Shown piece after piece: positions 48,370-57,184 of a stretch of 64,000 nucleotides of DNA (positions are counted from its first letter, which is position 1; every line of letters begins with the position of its first letter). Under the pieces are notes generated by a model that was not told the DNA's origin, made no database searches, and saw only the letters and a program-made list of their open reading frames with translations. The stretch is from JAEZBP01 sp963832725 (lineage in GTDB: Bacteria > Myxococcota_A > Polyangia > Polyangiales > Sandaracinaceae). The stretch is taken from positions 1,426,001 to 1,490,000 of the forward strand of contig CAWHVG010000005.1 in NCBI GenBank assembly GCA_963832725.1. Direction: 5' to 3'. Position numbers and translations under genes: made by a program.

Positions 48370-49980
48370 CCCGGGCGCATCGCGCCCACCCAACGCTGGA
48401 CCCAGCGAACGAACGGTCTGTGCGGTCAGCGCTGCCGGAACGGGCCCCGTCACATGTACTCGACGGCCTTCGGCGACACGCTCCTCGTGTCCTGGATGGC
48501 GGTCGATCCGGAGGATCCGTGGCGGCAGTTCGGGAACGTGGCGACCTTCACGGTGAACGCAGCGGGGGAGGCGACGCTCGACAAGAACGTCTCGTTCGAC
48601 GGGCTCTGTGAGGCGACCTACGGCATCGCGGCCAACGCCGACGGGAGCGTGATCGCGGTTCTCTGCCGCGGCGTGACCGGGGTGACGACGCCCTACCCCG
48701 AGGCGATCGATCTGCTCGACACGCGGCGTCAGGCGAACTGCACGGAGCAGTGGGAGGGCCGCTGCTATCCGATCGGGAACTACTCGGCGATCGACAGCGC
48801 GCTCTACGTCCTCGAATTCCGCGGCGGGGAGGTGGACGCCACCCCGGATGACATCGTCTACGTCAACCACGCGGTGGGCGGCTGGAGGTACGGCCACCAC
48901 GAGATCATGCTCAACCGCGCGGAGGACACCTACTTCATCCACCTCAAGGTCACGGCAGGGCCGAGCGCCGACAATCGCCACGAAGGGCTGACCCACTTCG
49001 CCCTCCGCCGGACGCCGGACTTCGAGTACGTGCGCGTCACCGACGGGTGGGGCTGTGGCGCCGGGCACGTGCTGGCGAACCGCATGGCCTACAACGAGTC
49101 CGAAGACAGCTGGGCCGAGCTCTGCATGCTCGACTCCTGCCGCACGCCCAGCCAGTTCGAGAACGGCCGCTGCGACGCCGTCTCGTTCCAGACGGTCCCC
49201 GGCGTCACCGGCGCGCCGAGCGGCTCCCCGCCCGTCGACTTCGCGCAGGAGTATCTGCTCGAGCTCGATCAGGGCCAGACGAGCTGGGTGATGTCGGGCG
49301 GCGTCGGCGGGCTCTTGAGCCTCGGCGCGGACGGTTGGCTCGCGGTCGCGGCCGGCCCGGGCTACCCGAGCGCCACCGTGAAGCCGGACGCGATCGGTCT
49401 CTATCGCCTGCCCCGCACCATCGACGACTTGATGACGCAGGCCATCACGGAGACCGCCCCGCTCTACGACGGCGGAACGCTCACCGGCATGCAGCAGTCG
49501 ACTCGCTATCAATGGAACTGGCTCTCTCTGCCAGACCCCGATCCCGCGCTCGGTCGCGCGCGGCGCTTCGGCATGCCCGCGATGGGCTACTTCTGCACCG
49601 ACGGCGAGCGCTGCGATCGATTGCTCCTCGGCTGGTCGCCGTCGATCGCGACCCAAGGCATCACGTCGGAGTACGTCGTCTCGGAGATCGACCGCGAGGG
49701 CAAGCTCCGGGGCGAGCCCTTCCCGCTCCTCGACGCGGGGTGGGGCGAGGACAACCGCTGGCAGACCATGCCCGAGACCGGCTGCATCGCCATGCCCTTC
49801 GCGTGGATGGGGGACGCGCCGGGCAACGACTACCCGATCGAGCACACCGGGATGAGCGCCACCGACTTCCCGACGACGCTGCACGTCACCACGCTCTGCC
49901 CCGTGGGCGACACGCAGCCCGACCTCGCGCCGACGCCACCGGCGATGACCGACGCCGAGCGCTGGCCGCCGACGCCATAG
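48370..49980 (+). pseudogene. lipoprotein gene, 3' part, split by IS66 element
   Basis: 536 codons continuing the frame of 46626-46847. Features include MYSTAFGDTLLVSWMAV, NVATFTVNAAGEATLDKNVSF and VRVTDGWGCGAGHVLANRM, a long all-beta pattern with paired cysteines like a surface propeller or lectin-type domain. No family named. It has no start or signal of its own, so only the reunited gene would give an exported product. Confidence 0.8.
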
Positions 49981-50195
49981 ACGTCCCAGGCAGAAGCCGC
50001 GACACCGTCGCCGGAGCGTCGGCGCGAAGGCTCCTCGACGAAGATGGCCCCGCTGGATCGACGTGCCCGCGTCGCCGATGACGCCGCGGGCGGTGGGCCG
50101 CTGCCGCCGCCCGAAGCCTGCTGTCACCGCCCGCGCCCGCCTGCCTTCCGGCGCCGCGACGGCGTGAGACGGTCGTTCCGGGCTTCGACCGGCCC

Positions 50196-50489
50196 TCACG
50201 GATCATGACGTAGCTGGATCGAGTGCTCCGGTGAGAGCCGATCGCCGCCTTCGACCGACTCGAGGACGTCGCGCAGCCCCAGCTGCCGCAGAGACGAGAG
50301 CGCGACCTGGAGGCGGCGGGCCGCAGACTTCGGGCGAGCTTCTCCCCGGGCCACGCCGCGGCCACCAGCGCGTCCGCGTCGGCGGGGATGGACGGCTCGA
50401 TGACCCGGCGTAGCGCCAGCTCCCACACGATCCGCCGGAGCGGCAGGCGCGTTTCGAGCATCACGCGTGAGCCGTCGACGCCGACCCAG
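50196..50489 (-). pseudogene. winged-helix (BTAD/OmpR-like) C-terminal fragment, frameshifted
   Basis: SRVMLETRLPLRRIVWELALRRVIEPSIPADADALVAAAWPGEK in one frame is followed in the next by ARRLQVALSSLRQLGLRDVLESVEGGDRLSPEHSIQL. Together they resemble the DNA-binding-type winged helix found at the end of myxobacterial ATPase/kinase regulators (pattern AGWPGE...RVxxAISxLRxxGLR). It has no start, is frameshifted near 50340, and is cut off by the dispersed repeat. Confidence 0.5.
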
Positions 50490-50684
50490 CGGATAGGACT
50501 TCGCAGCGTGAGAAATCGGTGCTGCCGAGACGGCCGGGGGTCGACGGAGAGCCGAGTCGCGGTGCCTGAACCTCCCCGCGAGGCGCAGAGACCTCCCCGG
50601 CGAGGGCCTCGAAGGGCCGAACCGAGCGTTCCGTGGATTGGGACCGCGCTCGCCGGACGGCCCCGGTGCACCGGCGTCGTGCTG
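50490..50684. repeat. dispersed repeat, copy 3
   Basis: 195 bp matching 41078-41270 along its length, in the same orientation. Confidence 0.85.
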
Positions 50685-50689
50685 TGGAA

Positions 50690-50985
50690 TCAGCCGCATG
50701 AACAACGCCAACTGCGCATCCGCGGGAGGCGGCGCGCGGCCGGGCACGGCCACGGCGCGGGCCGTGGCACGCCCGGCGAGCACGCCGTGGTAGCGCGTCA
50801 TGTGAAAGCGAGGGCTCCGCCCGCTCCTCCACCACCACGAACGACGTCCAAGGCGAGACGATGTGGTGCGCGAGGCCGAGCTCGGCCACCTCCTCGATGA
50901 GCGCGTCATCGTCCCGCAGGAAGAGGCGGGTCATGCGGTCGTGCACGGCCGCACGCGTCCAGAGGGTCGCCTGCGAGACGACCCC
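50690..50985 (-). pseudogene. gene debris: VIT/vWA-protein and IS91-like pieces
   Basis: The right part reads ATLWTRAAVHDRMTRLFLRDD...LGLAHHIVSPWTSFVVVEE, like the region after the vWA domain of VIT/vWA surface proteins (LWAR...YTSFVAVxE). The left part, in another frame, reads PRFHMTRYHGVLAGRATARAVAVPG, like the HLTRYHGVFAP block of IS91 transposases. Both are short and assignment is tentative. Confidence 0.45.
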
Positions 50986-51005
50986 GTTCGGAGTACTTAT
51001 CCGCC
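50981..51005 (-). repeat. 25-bp end repeat, left, inverted copy
   Basis: Exact reverse complement of 52782-52806; together they bracket 1.8 kb containing a lipoprotein gene. Confidence 0.8.
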
Positions 51006-51091
51006 TGGGCGAAGACTGAGCCATCGGCTGGGGGAGCCGCGTGACGCAGGGCCATTCATCCCGGCCCGAAGCCCGGGCTCCACACTCTCCG

Positions 51092-52192
51092 CTAGGGAAT
51101 CAAATCACCGTTTGTGAACATGCCCCTCTGTTGAAAATTCCCGCGGCAGAATGGGGTCGTACAATTGCTTTGCGTAGGGTGGTTCAGTGGTGCTGCGATG
51201 AAGTTCATGAAGTATGTTTGCCCAGGGTGCAGGTTGCAAACATCGGCCACCGGCGCGGCAGGGTCAGAGATCACCCAGTTCAGCCCGCCGCCCTGGGAGT
51301 TACTGTACTCCGAGTAGCAGTTGTAATCGGGGCGCCCTGGCGCTGGCTGCATGAAGTCGCCGCACTCCGTAGTAATCGACAGAGCCCAACGAACGCCATT
51401 CGAAACGTTGCTAGCGTTGGTCGCAAATCCGCCAAATGGCACGTAGGAGTTGGAATCGCTAATCGGGTAATCGGCGGGCACGGTGAATTGCAATGCGATA
51501 TAGTGGTCTTTGGCAATCGTCAGCTTTGCAGTCACGTTGCGTATGCCGGGCCACGCGTAGTAGTACGACAGGCGCGGACGCCAGAGGATTCCGAAAACGT
51601 GGCTCCACGTCGTTTCGTCCACTCCTCGAAGGACAGGGTTCGCCGTCGCGTCGGACAAATCCCCGGTCGTCTGCCGCGTCAAGCCTGCCAAGCTCGCCGG
51701 TCCCGTCGCGCAAGACGCTATCGGTGGCGCGCCGGTGACCGTGACGGTCGCGGTCTTGCTGACGATCTCCTCCCCATGTGCCGGGGTAGCGGCGCTGCTG
51801 CAGGTCAAACCAAACGTGTAGGTGCCACTCGATGGCAAGGTGACATCGATCGAGTGGGCTTGCGCGCAGGCTTGGGCGCCATTGCAGGCGTCGCCCCGCG
51901 CAGGCCAGTTGGTCAGCGGCACGGGCAGGGCGGTTTGCGGGTCATAGCGGCAGATGTCCGCGGTCGCACTCCATGACACTGTCGCGGTCTCGTCCACTCC
52001 CACGCTCGCCGGCGTGGCGGTCAGGCTGAGGGCGGTGGGAGCGGTCGTGCTGCCGCCGTCGATCGGGCCCTGACTCGCCCCGTCTCTGTCACCGGCGTCG
52101 AGAGCCGCCGTCGAGCCGCCACTGCAGCCGGTGAAGAGCCCGCCGAGCAGGACAAGCGTGAACAACGACTGCGCGGTCTGCTCCGAAATCAT
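51092..52192 (-). CDS. lipoprotein with Ig-like domain
   Basis: 366 residues. Signal QSLFTLVLLGGLFTGC (lipobox FTGC), Asp/Gly-rich tether, then an Ig-like domain (PTALSLTATPASVGVDETATVSWSATADICRY...GTYTFGLTCSS), and a C-terminal domain with HYIALQFTVPADYPISDSNSYVPFGG and CNLHPGQTYFMNFI. Base composition is noticeably less GC-rich than its neighbours, which suggests recent acquisition. The start is fixed by GGAG six bases before the ATG. It is intact, although surrounded by broken genes and bracketed by inverted 25-bp repeats. Confidence 0.85.
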   Translation of the reverse strand: MISEQTAQSLFTLVLLGGLFTGCSGGSTAALDAGDRDGASQGPIDGGSTTAPTALSLTATPASVGVDETATVSWSATADICRYDPQTALPVPLTNWPARGDACNGAQACAQAHSIDVTLPSSGTYTFGLTCSSAATPAHGEEIVSKTATVTVTGAPPIASCATGPASLAGLTRQTTGDLSDATANPVLRGVDETTWSHVFGILWRPRLSYYYAWPGIRNVTAKLTIAKDHYIALQFTVPADYPISDSNSYVPFGGFATNASNVSNGVRWALSITTECGDFMQPAPGRPDYNCYSEYSNSQGGGLNWVISDPAAPVADVCNLHPGQTYFMNFIAAPLNHPTQSNCTTPFCRGNFQQRGMFTNGDLIP

Positions 52193-52471
52193 TCAAATCT
52201 CCAGCGACATCCCGCCAAAATTTGAAACGAGTCGATCATTTTTGTATCACCGATCCCATCCTGGAACAACCATGGGCGATGCGGGCGGGCTGCCAGAGCG
52301 CGTCGCATGTTTGGCTGGCCCGTGGAGGTGGCCATGATGCGGGCATTCTCTCAAAGGGTGCGATAGCATCGGCCGAGCAGCGAACCGGTGAATCCCGGTG
52401 GTGGGACGACGGTGACCACCGCTTCGGGGTCTCGACGACGAACCCACCCGACGACCAGAAGAGCGCCGGCC

Positions 52472-52785
52472 ATGTCCCTCGTTCGAGTCCATAACTTCTC
52501 GATCTCCCTCGACGGCTCGGCCACCGGCGAGCCCCAGACGTTGGAGCCCCCCTTCGGTCATGCCGGCGGACGGCTGCACGAGTGGATGTTCGCCACCCGA
52601 TTCTGGAGGGTCTCGCTCTTCAGCAGCCGGCGGCCGTTGACGCGGGCGGAACCACCGGCGTCGATGACGCCTTTGCGCAACGGTTCCGCCCGGATGGCAA
52701 GACGACCCCGAGCGCCAGGGCTGGTGGGGAACCAGCCCGCCGTTCCACACGCCCACGTTCGTGCTGAGCCATCACCCGCGGGGCG
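52472..52785 (+). pseudogene. dihydrofolate reductase-like (RibD C-terminal) protein, frameshifted and truncated
   Basis: Frame 1 starts MSLVRVHNFSISLDGSATGE...HAGGRLHEWMFATRFWR, frame 2 continues GGTTGVDDAFAQRFRPDG, and frame 3 ends WWGTSPPFHTPTFVLSHHPRGG. These are consecutive blocks of the DHFR/RibD-C family (YwjB-like). The C-terminal third is missing where the IS66 relic begins at about 52786. An internal segment including the GRxMFG block is also lost. Confidence 0.75.
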
Positions 52786-52806
52786 GATAAGTACTCCGAA
52801 CGGGGT
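52782..52806 (+). repeat. 25-bp end repeat, right copy
   Basis: Matches 50981-51005 inverted. It marks the border between the broken DHFR-like gene and the IS66 relic, so it is probably that element's terminal repeat. Confidence 0.75.
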
Positions 52807-53224
52807 GCTTGCGGCAAGGCGAGGGGGATCGCAGAGGCGAGGGGGCGGTCGGAGAGGGGACGAGGCCGGACGTCCCGCGGGATCATCGCTCCACGTCCTT
52901 GGTCGACAGCACCCGGAGCACCCGCGCGAGCGTCGCCTCGTCGAAGTCCGGCGCCACCTCCACCTCCGCGCCCCCGACCCTCACCCGCACCCCCGACGAG
53001 TGCGTGCTCGGCGCCGCCGGCGCCTTCCGGCGCACCGACGCAAAGCGCACCGAGCTCTCGCTCGCGCCCTGCCCGGTCCGCGGTCCCTCGCGACGGATCC
53101 GGCTCGACCAGTACCGGAACGAGCTCAGCTTCAGCCCGTGCTCCTCGCAGTACGTCGTCGCCGTCTCCCCGCTCTGCCGCCACTCCGCTACGTGGCCCGC
53201 CCAATCCGCTCTCGAGAGCTCCAT
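52786..53224. mobile_element. IS66 relic (tnpA plus start of tnpB)
   Basis: The tnpA gene is followed in ATGA overlap by a tnpB-like start (MIPRDVRP, compare the family MIPAGVRV) that breaks off after about eight codons; the element end lies about 95 bp past tnpA. The rest of tnpB and all of tnpC are absent, so this is an internally deleted, non-autonomous copy of an element unlike copies A and B. I could not find its right terminus. Confidence 0.65.
52883..53224 (-). CDS. tnpA: IS66 accessory protein TnpA
   Basis: 113 residues: ELSRADWAGHVAEWRQSGETATTYCEEHGLKLSSFRYWSSRI is the helix-turn-helix signature of IS66 TnpA proteins (WxxHVxxWxxSGxxxxxYCxxHGLxxxxFxYW). The C-terminal part VRVRVGGAEVEVAPDFDEATLARVLRVL is also typical. 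ATG at 53224. Complete on its own, but without partners. Confidence 0.88.
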   Translation of the reverse strand: MELSRADWAGHVAEWRQSGETATTYCEEHGLKLSSFRYWSSRIRREGPRTGQGASESSVRFASVRRKAPAAPSTHSSGVRVRVGGAEVEVAPDFDEATLARVLRVLSTKDVER

Positions 53225-53597
53225 CCCGCGAGCATGAACGTCATGCGGTTACCCCGGAAGACGGGGTCCGTGCAGCGGATACAAGGACGAGGCCGCCGCG
53301 GCGGGGCACCGCGGTCGAGCGCGCCCTGCGGGAGCGCTTGCCGCTCGATGACGGCGTCGACGGAGCCCGAGTCGGGCAGGTGCGATGATGGCAGCGCGAC
53401 AGGCGTGTCCGCGACGCTCGAGGCACTCGCTCCCGCTGACGTAGGCAACGACCCCACGGTGTGGGCTGCGACCCCACGGTCGTGCCCGACTCGGTTGGGT
53501 GCCATCGAGTGGAGCGCCCGCCCCCGGCCACGGAACGGGGGTTGCTCAGCGGGCGCCGGGGGCGGACCACCAACGCTCACTCCACCGCGACGGATCC
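53225..53597. other. 373-bp stretch without a recognisable gene
   Basis: Minus-strand frames are open but show no domain. It contains a perfect small inverted repeat ACCCCG-gaaga-CGGGGT near 53252. Confidence 0.35.
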
Positions 53598-53957
53598 ATG
53601 ACGCCCAACACGACGAGCTCCTCGACCACGCTCCACACGGTTCGGCCATCGCGCCGCGCTCATCACCGCCACCCGATCGTGCTCGAGGTGCGCGTCCACC
53701 ACCCGGAAGAGCTCATCGTGGGGGTCACCCGGGACATCGGCCTCGGCGGGGTCTTCGTCCAAACCGAGCGACTGCTGCCCCACGCGAGCGAGGTGTGGGT
53801 GGAGCTTCGCCTCCCGGCGCTCGGCGAGTGGGTGCGCCTGCCGGCGATCGTCCGGTGGGCGTGCGCGCAGGGGATCGGCTTGTCGTTCACCAGCCTCCGC
53901 GCCCGTGAAGTCTGGGCGCTCCACCGACTCTTCGAGGCCGCGCCGACCAGCCGCTGA
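53598..53957 (+). CDS. PilZ-domain protein
   Basis: 119 residues. c-di-GMP-binding type: the RxxxR box is RAHHR after a Ser/Thr-rich start, and the D/N-x-S-x-x-G box is RDIGLGGVFVQT with Gly in place of Ser; then LLPHASEVWVELRLPALGEWVRLPAIVRWA. The substituted Ser may weaken binding. A single-domain PilZ in myxobacteria often works in motility or signalling. No operon partner. Confidence 0.85.
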   Translation: MTPNTTSSSTTLHTVRPSRRAHHRHPIVLEVRVHHPEELIVGVTRDIGLGGVFVQTERLLPHASEVWVELRLPALGEWVRLPAIVRWACAQGIGLSFTSLRAREVWALHRLFEAAPTSR

Positions 53958-54090
53958 TCGTCTTGCCCCGCCGACGAGCTCGGGTCGACGGAAGCCTCGC
54001 GGCGAGGAGCTCGTCTTCACCGCGCCGGCGCGAAGCCCAGCCCCGCCGCATCGCTGCCCGAGCCGCGCGCCACGAAGCGGCGCAACCCGT

Positions 54091-54420
54091 TCACATCGGT
54101 CGCCCGGCCCGGAAGGAGTAGCGCCAGAGGCCCGGCACGCCGACGTTGGAGGTGGTGCACAGGTCGAGAACCGAGGCCGTCCCGGATCCCGCCAGCTCGA
54201 GGTAGTCGGTGCCGTTGCCCGCGTCGAAGCCGGCGTTCGCCGGCGTCCCGCCGAGGCCTCCGATGCCGCCGCTCGCGTCACCCGTCGTCCACTGGCACTG
54301 CGTGTAGCGGAACTCGACATCGAAGTCGCCGGGCGAGACGTCGCTTCGGTCGGTGAGGATGACCTGGAAGCTGTTCTGCAGGTCTTGGTGCTGGCTGTAA
54401 CTCGCCGGATTACCCTCGCG
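54091..54420 (-). pseudogene. nidogen-like domain, C-terminal fragment
   Basis: ASYSQHQDLQNSFQVILTDRSDVSPGDFDVEFRYTQCQWTTGDASGG...AGFDAGNGTDYLELAGSGTASVLDLCTTSNVGVPGLWRYSFRAG is an unmistakable end of a NIDO domain (NSFQV-ILTD, DFDVEFRY, TTGDASGG, AGFDAGNG, VPGLWRY). The N-terminal half and start are missing: coding character ends within about 10 bp of the group II intron boundary. Probably a surface protein broken by the intron or by an associated rearrangement. Confidence 0.75.
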
Positions 54421-54938
54421 AAGATGGTGCGTCGTGACGCAGACGAAGACCGAGACGTCGGGCCGTCGTCTGCTCGCTGCGCCTCTCCAGTGGGTGCGAG
54501 TCCCACGCCGGTAAGCGTCGGAGCGCCGGGTAGCAGGGTCGCGGCGGCGGGAGAGATCCCGTCCGTCGAAGCCGACCGTCGAGAGCCCCTTCGGGGGGAG
54601 CAACGGTACGGGCCGCAACATGAAGTGAAGCCTGCAGCCTCGTCAGAGGAACAATCCGGGAGCCGAGCCGATCATCGCGCGGCGAAGGCCATGTCCGGTG
54701 CGCTGGTTCCGAAGCGCGCATCGGATCCCGGCGGGGTAGGGGGCGTGGCACGTACGGAAGGAGAGGCGCGGAACACGAGAGGCCCGTCTCCGCGGCCGTG
54801 GTCGCGGCGAGCGGCTCGCATAAGCCAAAGGGTGAAAGCGAGTCGTGCGGAGCGGGAGTCCGAGGGGATCGTAGTAGTGGTGATCCGGGCGGAGCAGAAC
54901 GCCCGGGGAGCGAAGGGTCCCTGCTTTGGACGTGTCGG

Positions 54939-56327
54939 ATGAGGAGCCACGTGCGAGGGCATGGCCGGGCAGAGACCCGGTCCAACCACCCCCGGCCGCG
55001 CAGGCGGCCGGACCAAGTGCGCCACCTCCAACGCCGACTGTGGGCCGCCGCCAAGCGGTCTCCCACGCGCCGCTTCCACGCGCTGTACGACCGCATCTAC
55101 AGGAGTGACGTCCTGTGGGAAGCGTGGAAGCGGGTGAAGCGCAACAAGGGCGTCGCCGGCGTCGATCGCGAGTCCATCGACTCGATCGTGCGGTCGGGTG
55201 TCGGCGATTTCCTGGAGTCTCTCCAGGCCGAGTTGCGCTCTGGCGGGTATCGGCCGAAGGCGGTGCTTCGGCGGTACATCCCGAAGCCGGACGGGCGTTC
55301 GCGCCCGCTCGGCATCCCGACGGTCCGTGACCGTGTGGTCCAGATGGCGGCGAAGCTGGTGCTGGAGCCGATCTTCGAGGCGGACTTCCGTCCGTGCTCG
55401 TACGGCTTCCGCCCGAAGCGTTCGGCCACGCAGGCGCTGGAGCGCTTGCGGAAGGTGGGCGCGAAGGGCGGCAACCACGTGCTGGACGCCGACATCGAGG
55501 ACTACTTCGGAAGCATCGACCACGAGTTGCTGATGCGGCTCGTGGAGCGGCGCGTCTCGGATCGTCGTGTCTCGAAGCTGCTCCGGCAGTGGCTCGCGGC
55601 GGGTGTGATGGAAGACGGGCAGGAGACGACGAAGCTCAGCGGCACGCCGCAGGGCGGAGTCATCTCCCCGCTGCTGTCGAACATCTACCTGCACGTCCTC
55701 GACACGATGTGGGAGGCCCGGTACGCCCATCTGGGCGTGCTGGTGCGGTACGCCGACGACTTCGTCGTGATGTGCCGTACTCGCGCGACGTGCGAGGAGG
55801 CCGAGCGCAAGGTGCAGGGCATCATGCGGCGGCTCGGGCTGACTCTTCACGCGGACAAGACGAGGCGGGCGGATCTGACCTGGGGACGGGAAGGGTTCGA
55901 CTTCCTCGGCTGCCATCTTCATAAGCGCTTGAGCGGCAAGCTCTGGGAGAGGGACGGCCGACGGGTCTACTTCCTCCAGCGCTGGCCGTCCGAGCGCAGC
56001 ATGAAGCGGGTGCGGGCTCGGATACGCGACCTGACCGGGTCGCACCGGAACGGGGTCAAGGATGTGCGCGTGCTCATCCGCGACCTCAACCCGGTGCTGC
56101 GCGGCTGGGGCAACTACTTCCGGACCGGCAACGCGTCGAAGAAGTTCGTCGCGATCGATGACCACGTCGTCTGGCGGCTCAGGCGCTTCGAGAAGAGGCG
56201 CAGGGGCCGCAACCTGAAGGCGGGGCAAGCGGCTCGATGGACGCGGGAGTACTTCGAGGCCCTCGGGCTGACTCGCTTGCGAGGCACGATCCGCTATCCG
56301 GAGCGCGCCTTCTGGGAGGCTGCGTAA
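54939..56327 (+). CDS. ltrA: group II intron reverse transcriptase/maturase
   Basis: 462 residues. Reverse transcriptase blocks in order: GVAGVDRESIDSI, YRPKAVLRRYIPKPDGRSRPLGIPTVRDRVVQ, FRPCSYGFRPKRSATQAL, LDADIEDYFGSIDH, TPQGGVISPLLSNIYLH, VRYADDFVVM (the YADD active site), then the GIIM maturase domain (VLIRDLNPVLRGWGNYFRTGNA) and a short basic end. No HNH nuclease. The ATG at 54939 gives the usual length; the frame is open upstream into the intron RNA. Confidence 0.95.
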   Translation: MRSHVRGHGRAETRSNHPRPRRRPDQVRHLQRRLWAAAKRSPTRRFHALYDRIYRSDVLWEAWKRVKRNKGVAGVDRESIDSIVRSGVGDFLESLQAELRSGGYRPKAVLRRYIPKPDGRSRPLGIPTVRDRVVQMAAKLVLEPIFEADFRPCSYGFRPKRSATQALERLRKVGAKGGNHVLDADIEDYFGSIDHELLMRLVERRVSDRRVSKLLRQWLAAGVMEDGQETTKLSGTPQGGVISPLLSNIYLHVLDTMWEARYAHLGVLVRYADDFVVMCRTRATCEEAERKVQGIMRRLGLTLHADKTRRADLTWGREGFDFLGCHLHKRLSGKLWERDGRRVYFLQRWPSERSMKRVRARIRDLTGSHRNGVKDVRVLIRDLNPVLRGWGNYFRTGNASKKFVAIDDHVVWRLRRFEKRRRGRNLKAGQAARWTREYFEALGLTRLRGTIRYPERAFWEAA

Positions 56328-56351
56328 TGCAGCGACTCGAGAGTCCATCGG

Positions 56352-56386
56352 TAAGCCGTGTGCGGGAAAACCGCACGCACGGTTTG
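56352..56386 (+). ncRNA. group II intron domain V
   Basis: AAGCCGTGTGCGGGAAAACC followed by GCACGCACGGTTT folds as the catalytic domain V hairpin with a GAAA-type loop. Confidence 0.85.
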
Positions 56387-56438
56387 AAAGGGGGCCCTAC
56401 CTTTCCGGCGCCCCCGGCAAAGGAAAGGTAGGGTCTAC

Positions 56439-56611
56439 CAGTGCGCATCGCCGCCTCTGCGACGACCGGGCGCCGTGCCACCTGCACCCGCGAACTCGGG
56501 ACGGATCTCGGGATGGAAGCGCCACGCCGCTTGTGAGCAGGCCATCGACGACGGACAATCGCCGCGCACGCCGAAGGAGAAGCCGGACATGCAAGCGAAA
56601 CGACTGGGGCG
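56439..56611. other. spacer between intron and split vWA lipoprotein gene
   Basis: About 170 bp. An ATG frame at 56589 (MQAKRLGR) stops just where the GTG at 56612 begins; otherwise no gene seen. Confidence 0.4.
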
Positions 56612-57184
56612 GTGAGCGCTCTCTTGCTGATCCTCGCTGGCTGCGGCAGTTCCCACGGTGCCTCCGTGGACGCCTCGCTGGACTCGAGCCCGGCCGATGG
56701 TGGCCAACTGCCGCCCGTCGACGCCGCGACGGGCGTGGACGGCGCGGTCGGTGTCGACGGGTCCACGCCGCGCGACGCAGGGAGCCAGCCGCTGGACGCG
56801 GGCCCGCCCGAGCCCTGCGACACCCCCGGCGCGACCGAGACGGTGGCCTGCGGAATGTGCGGGCAGCTTCAGCGCTTCTGCGGCGCGGACGGCACGTGGG
56901 CCAACGGCCCCTGCGCAGACGAAGGCGAGTGCATGCCGGGCACCACGGCCAGTGCGGCGTGCGGCAACTGCGGGACCCAGACCGCACGCTGCACCAGTTC
57001 GTGCACGTGGGACGCCACCGGCGCGTGCGAAGGCGAGGGCGAGTGCAGCCCGGGCATGCGGATGACGACCACCGACGGTTGTTCGGCTCCCGAGATGCAC
57101 GAGCTCGAGTGCGACAGCACGTGCACCTATCACGAGGTGTCGGCGTGCATGGCCGAGCCCTGTGACACGCCCGGCACCAGCGAG
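56612..57184 (+). pseudogene. vWA lipoprotein gene, 5' part, split by IS66 element
   Basis: 191 codons: SALLLILAGC (lipobox LAGC), an Asp/Gly/Ala tether, then Cys-rich repeats (VACGMCGQLQRFCGADGTWANGPC; AACGNCGTQTARCTSSCTWDATGAC). GTG 56612 gives a signal with no basic residues; a one-base shift would join it to MQAKRLGR just upstream and make a normal signal peptide, so the true start may be at 56589. Coding is interrupted at 57185 and resumes in frame at 58728. Confidence 0.78.

Larger units (their letters stand above)
54427..56438 (+). mobile_element. group II intron with reverse transcriptase
   Basis: About 2.0 kb. The 5' end GTGCG (54427-54431) fits the GUGYG consensus, domain I features follow (GGGTGCGAGTCCCAC at about 54484), then the maturase gene, domain V at 56352-56386, and a domain VI hairpin (CCCTACCTTTCC / GGAAAGGTAGGG) ending near 56438. 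Boundaries are estimated by motif and may be off by a few bases. The maturase lacks an endonuclease domain. Confidence 0.85.

Noticed and set aside
47053..49980. 975-codon plus-strand frame across the IS66 element
   Set aside because: The first 430 codons are antisense to the transposase; only the part from 48370 is real coding.
49047..50081. A second Arg-rich protein overlapping the split lipoprotein gene
   Set aside because: Composition and lack of start show it is a shadow of the correct frame.
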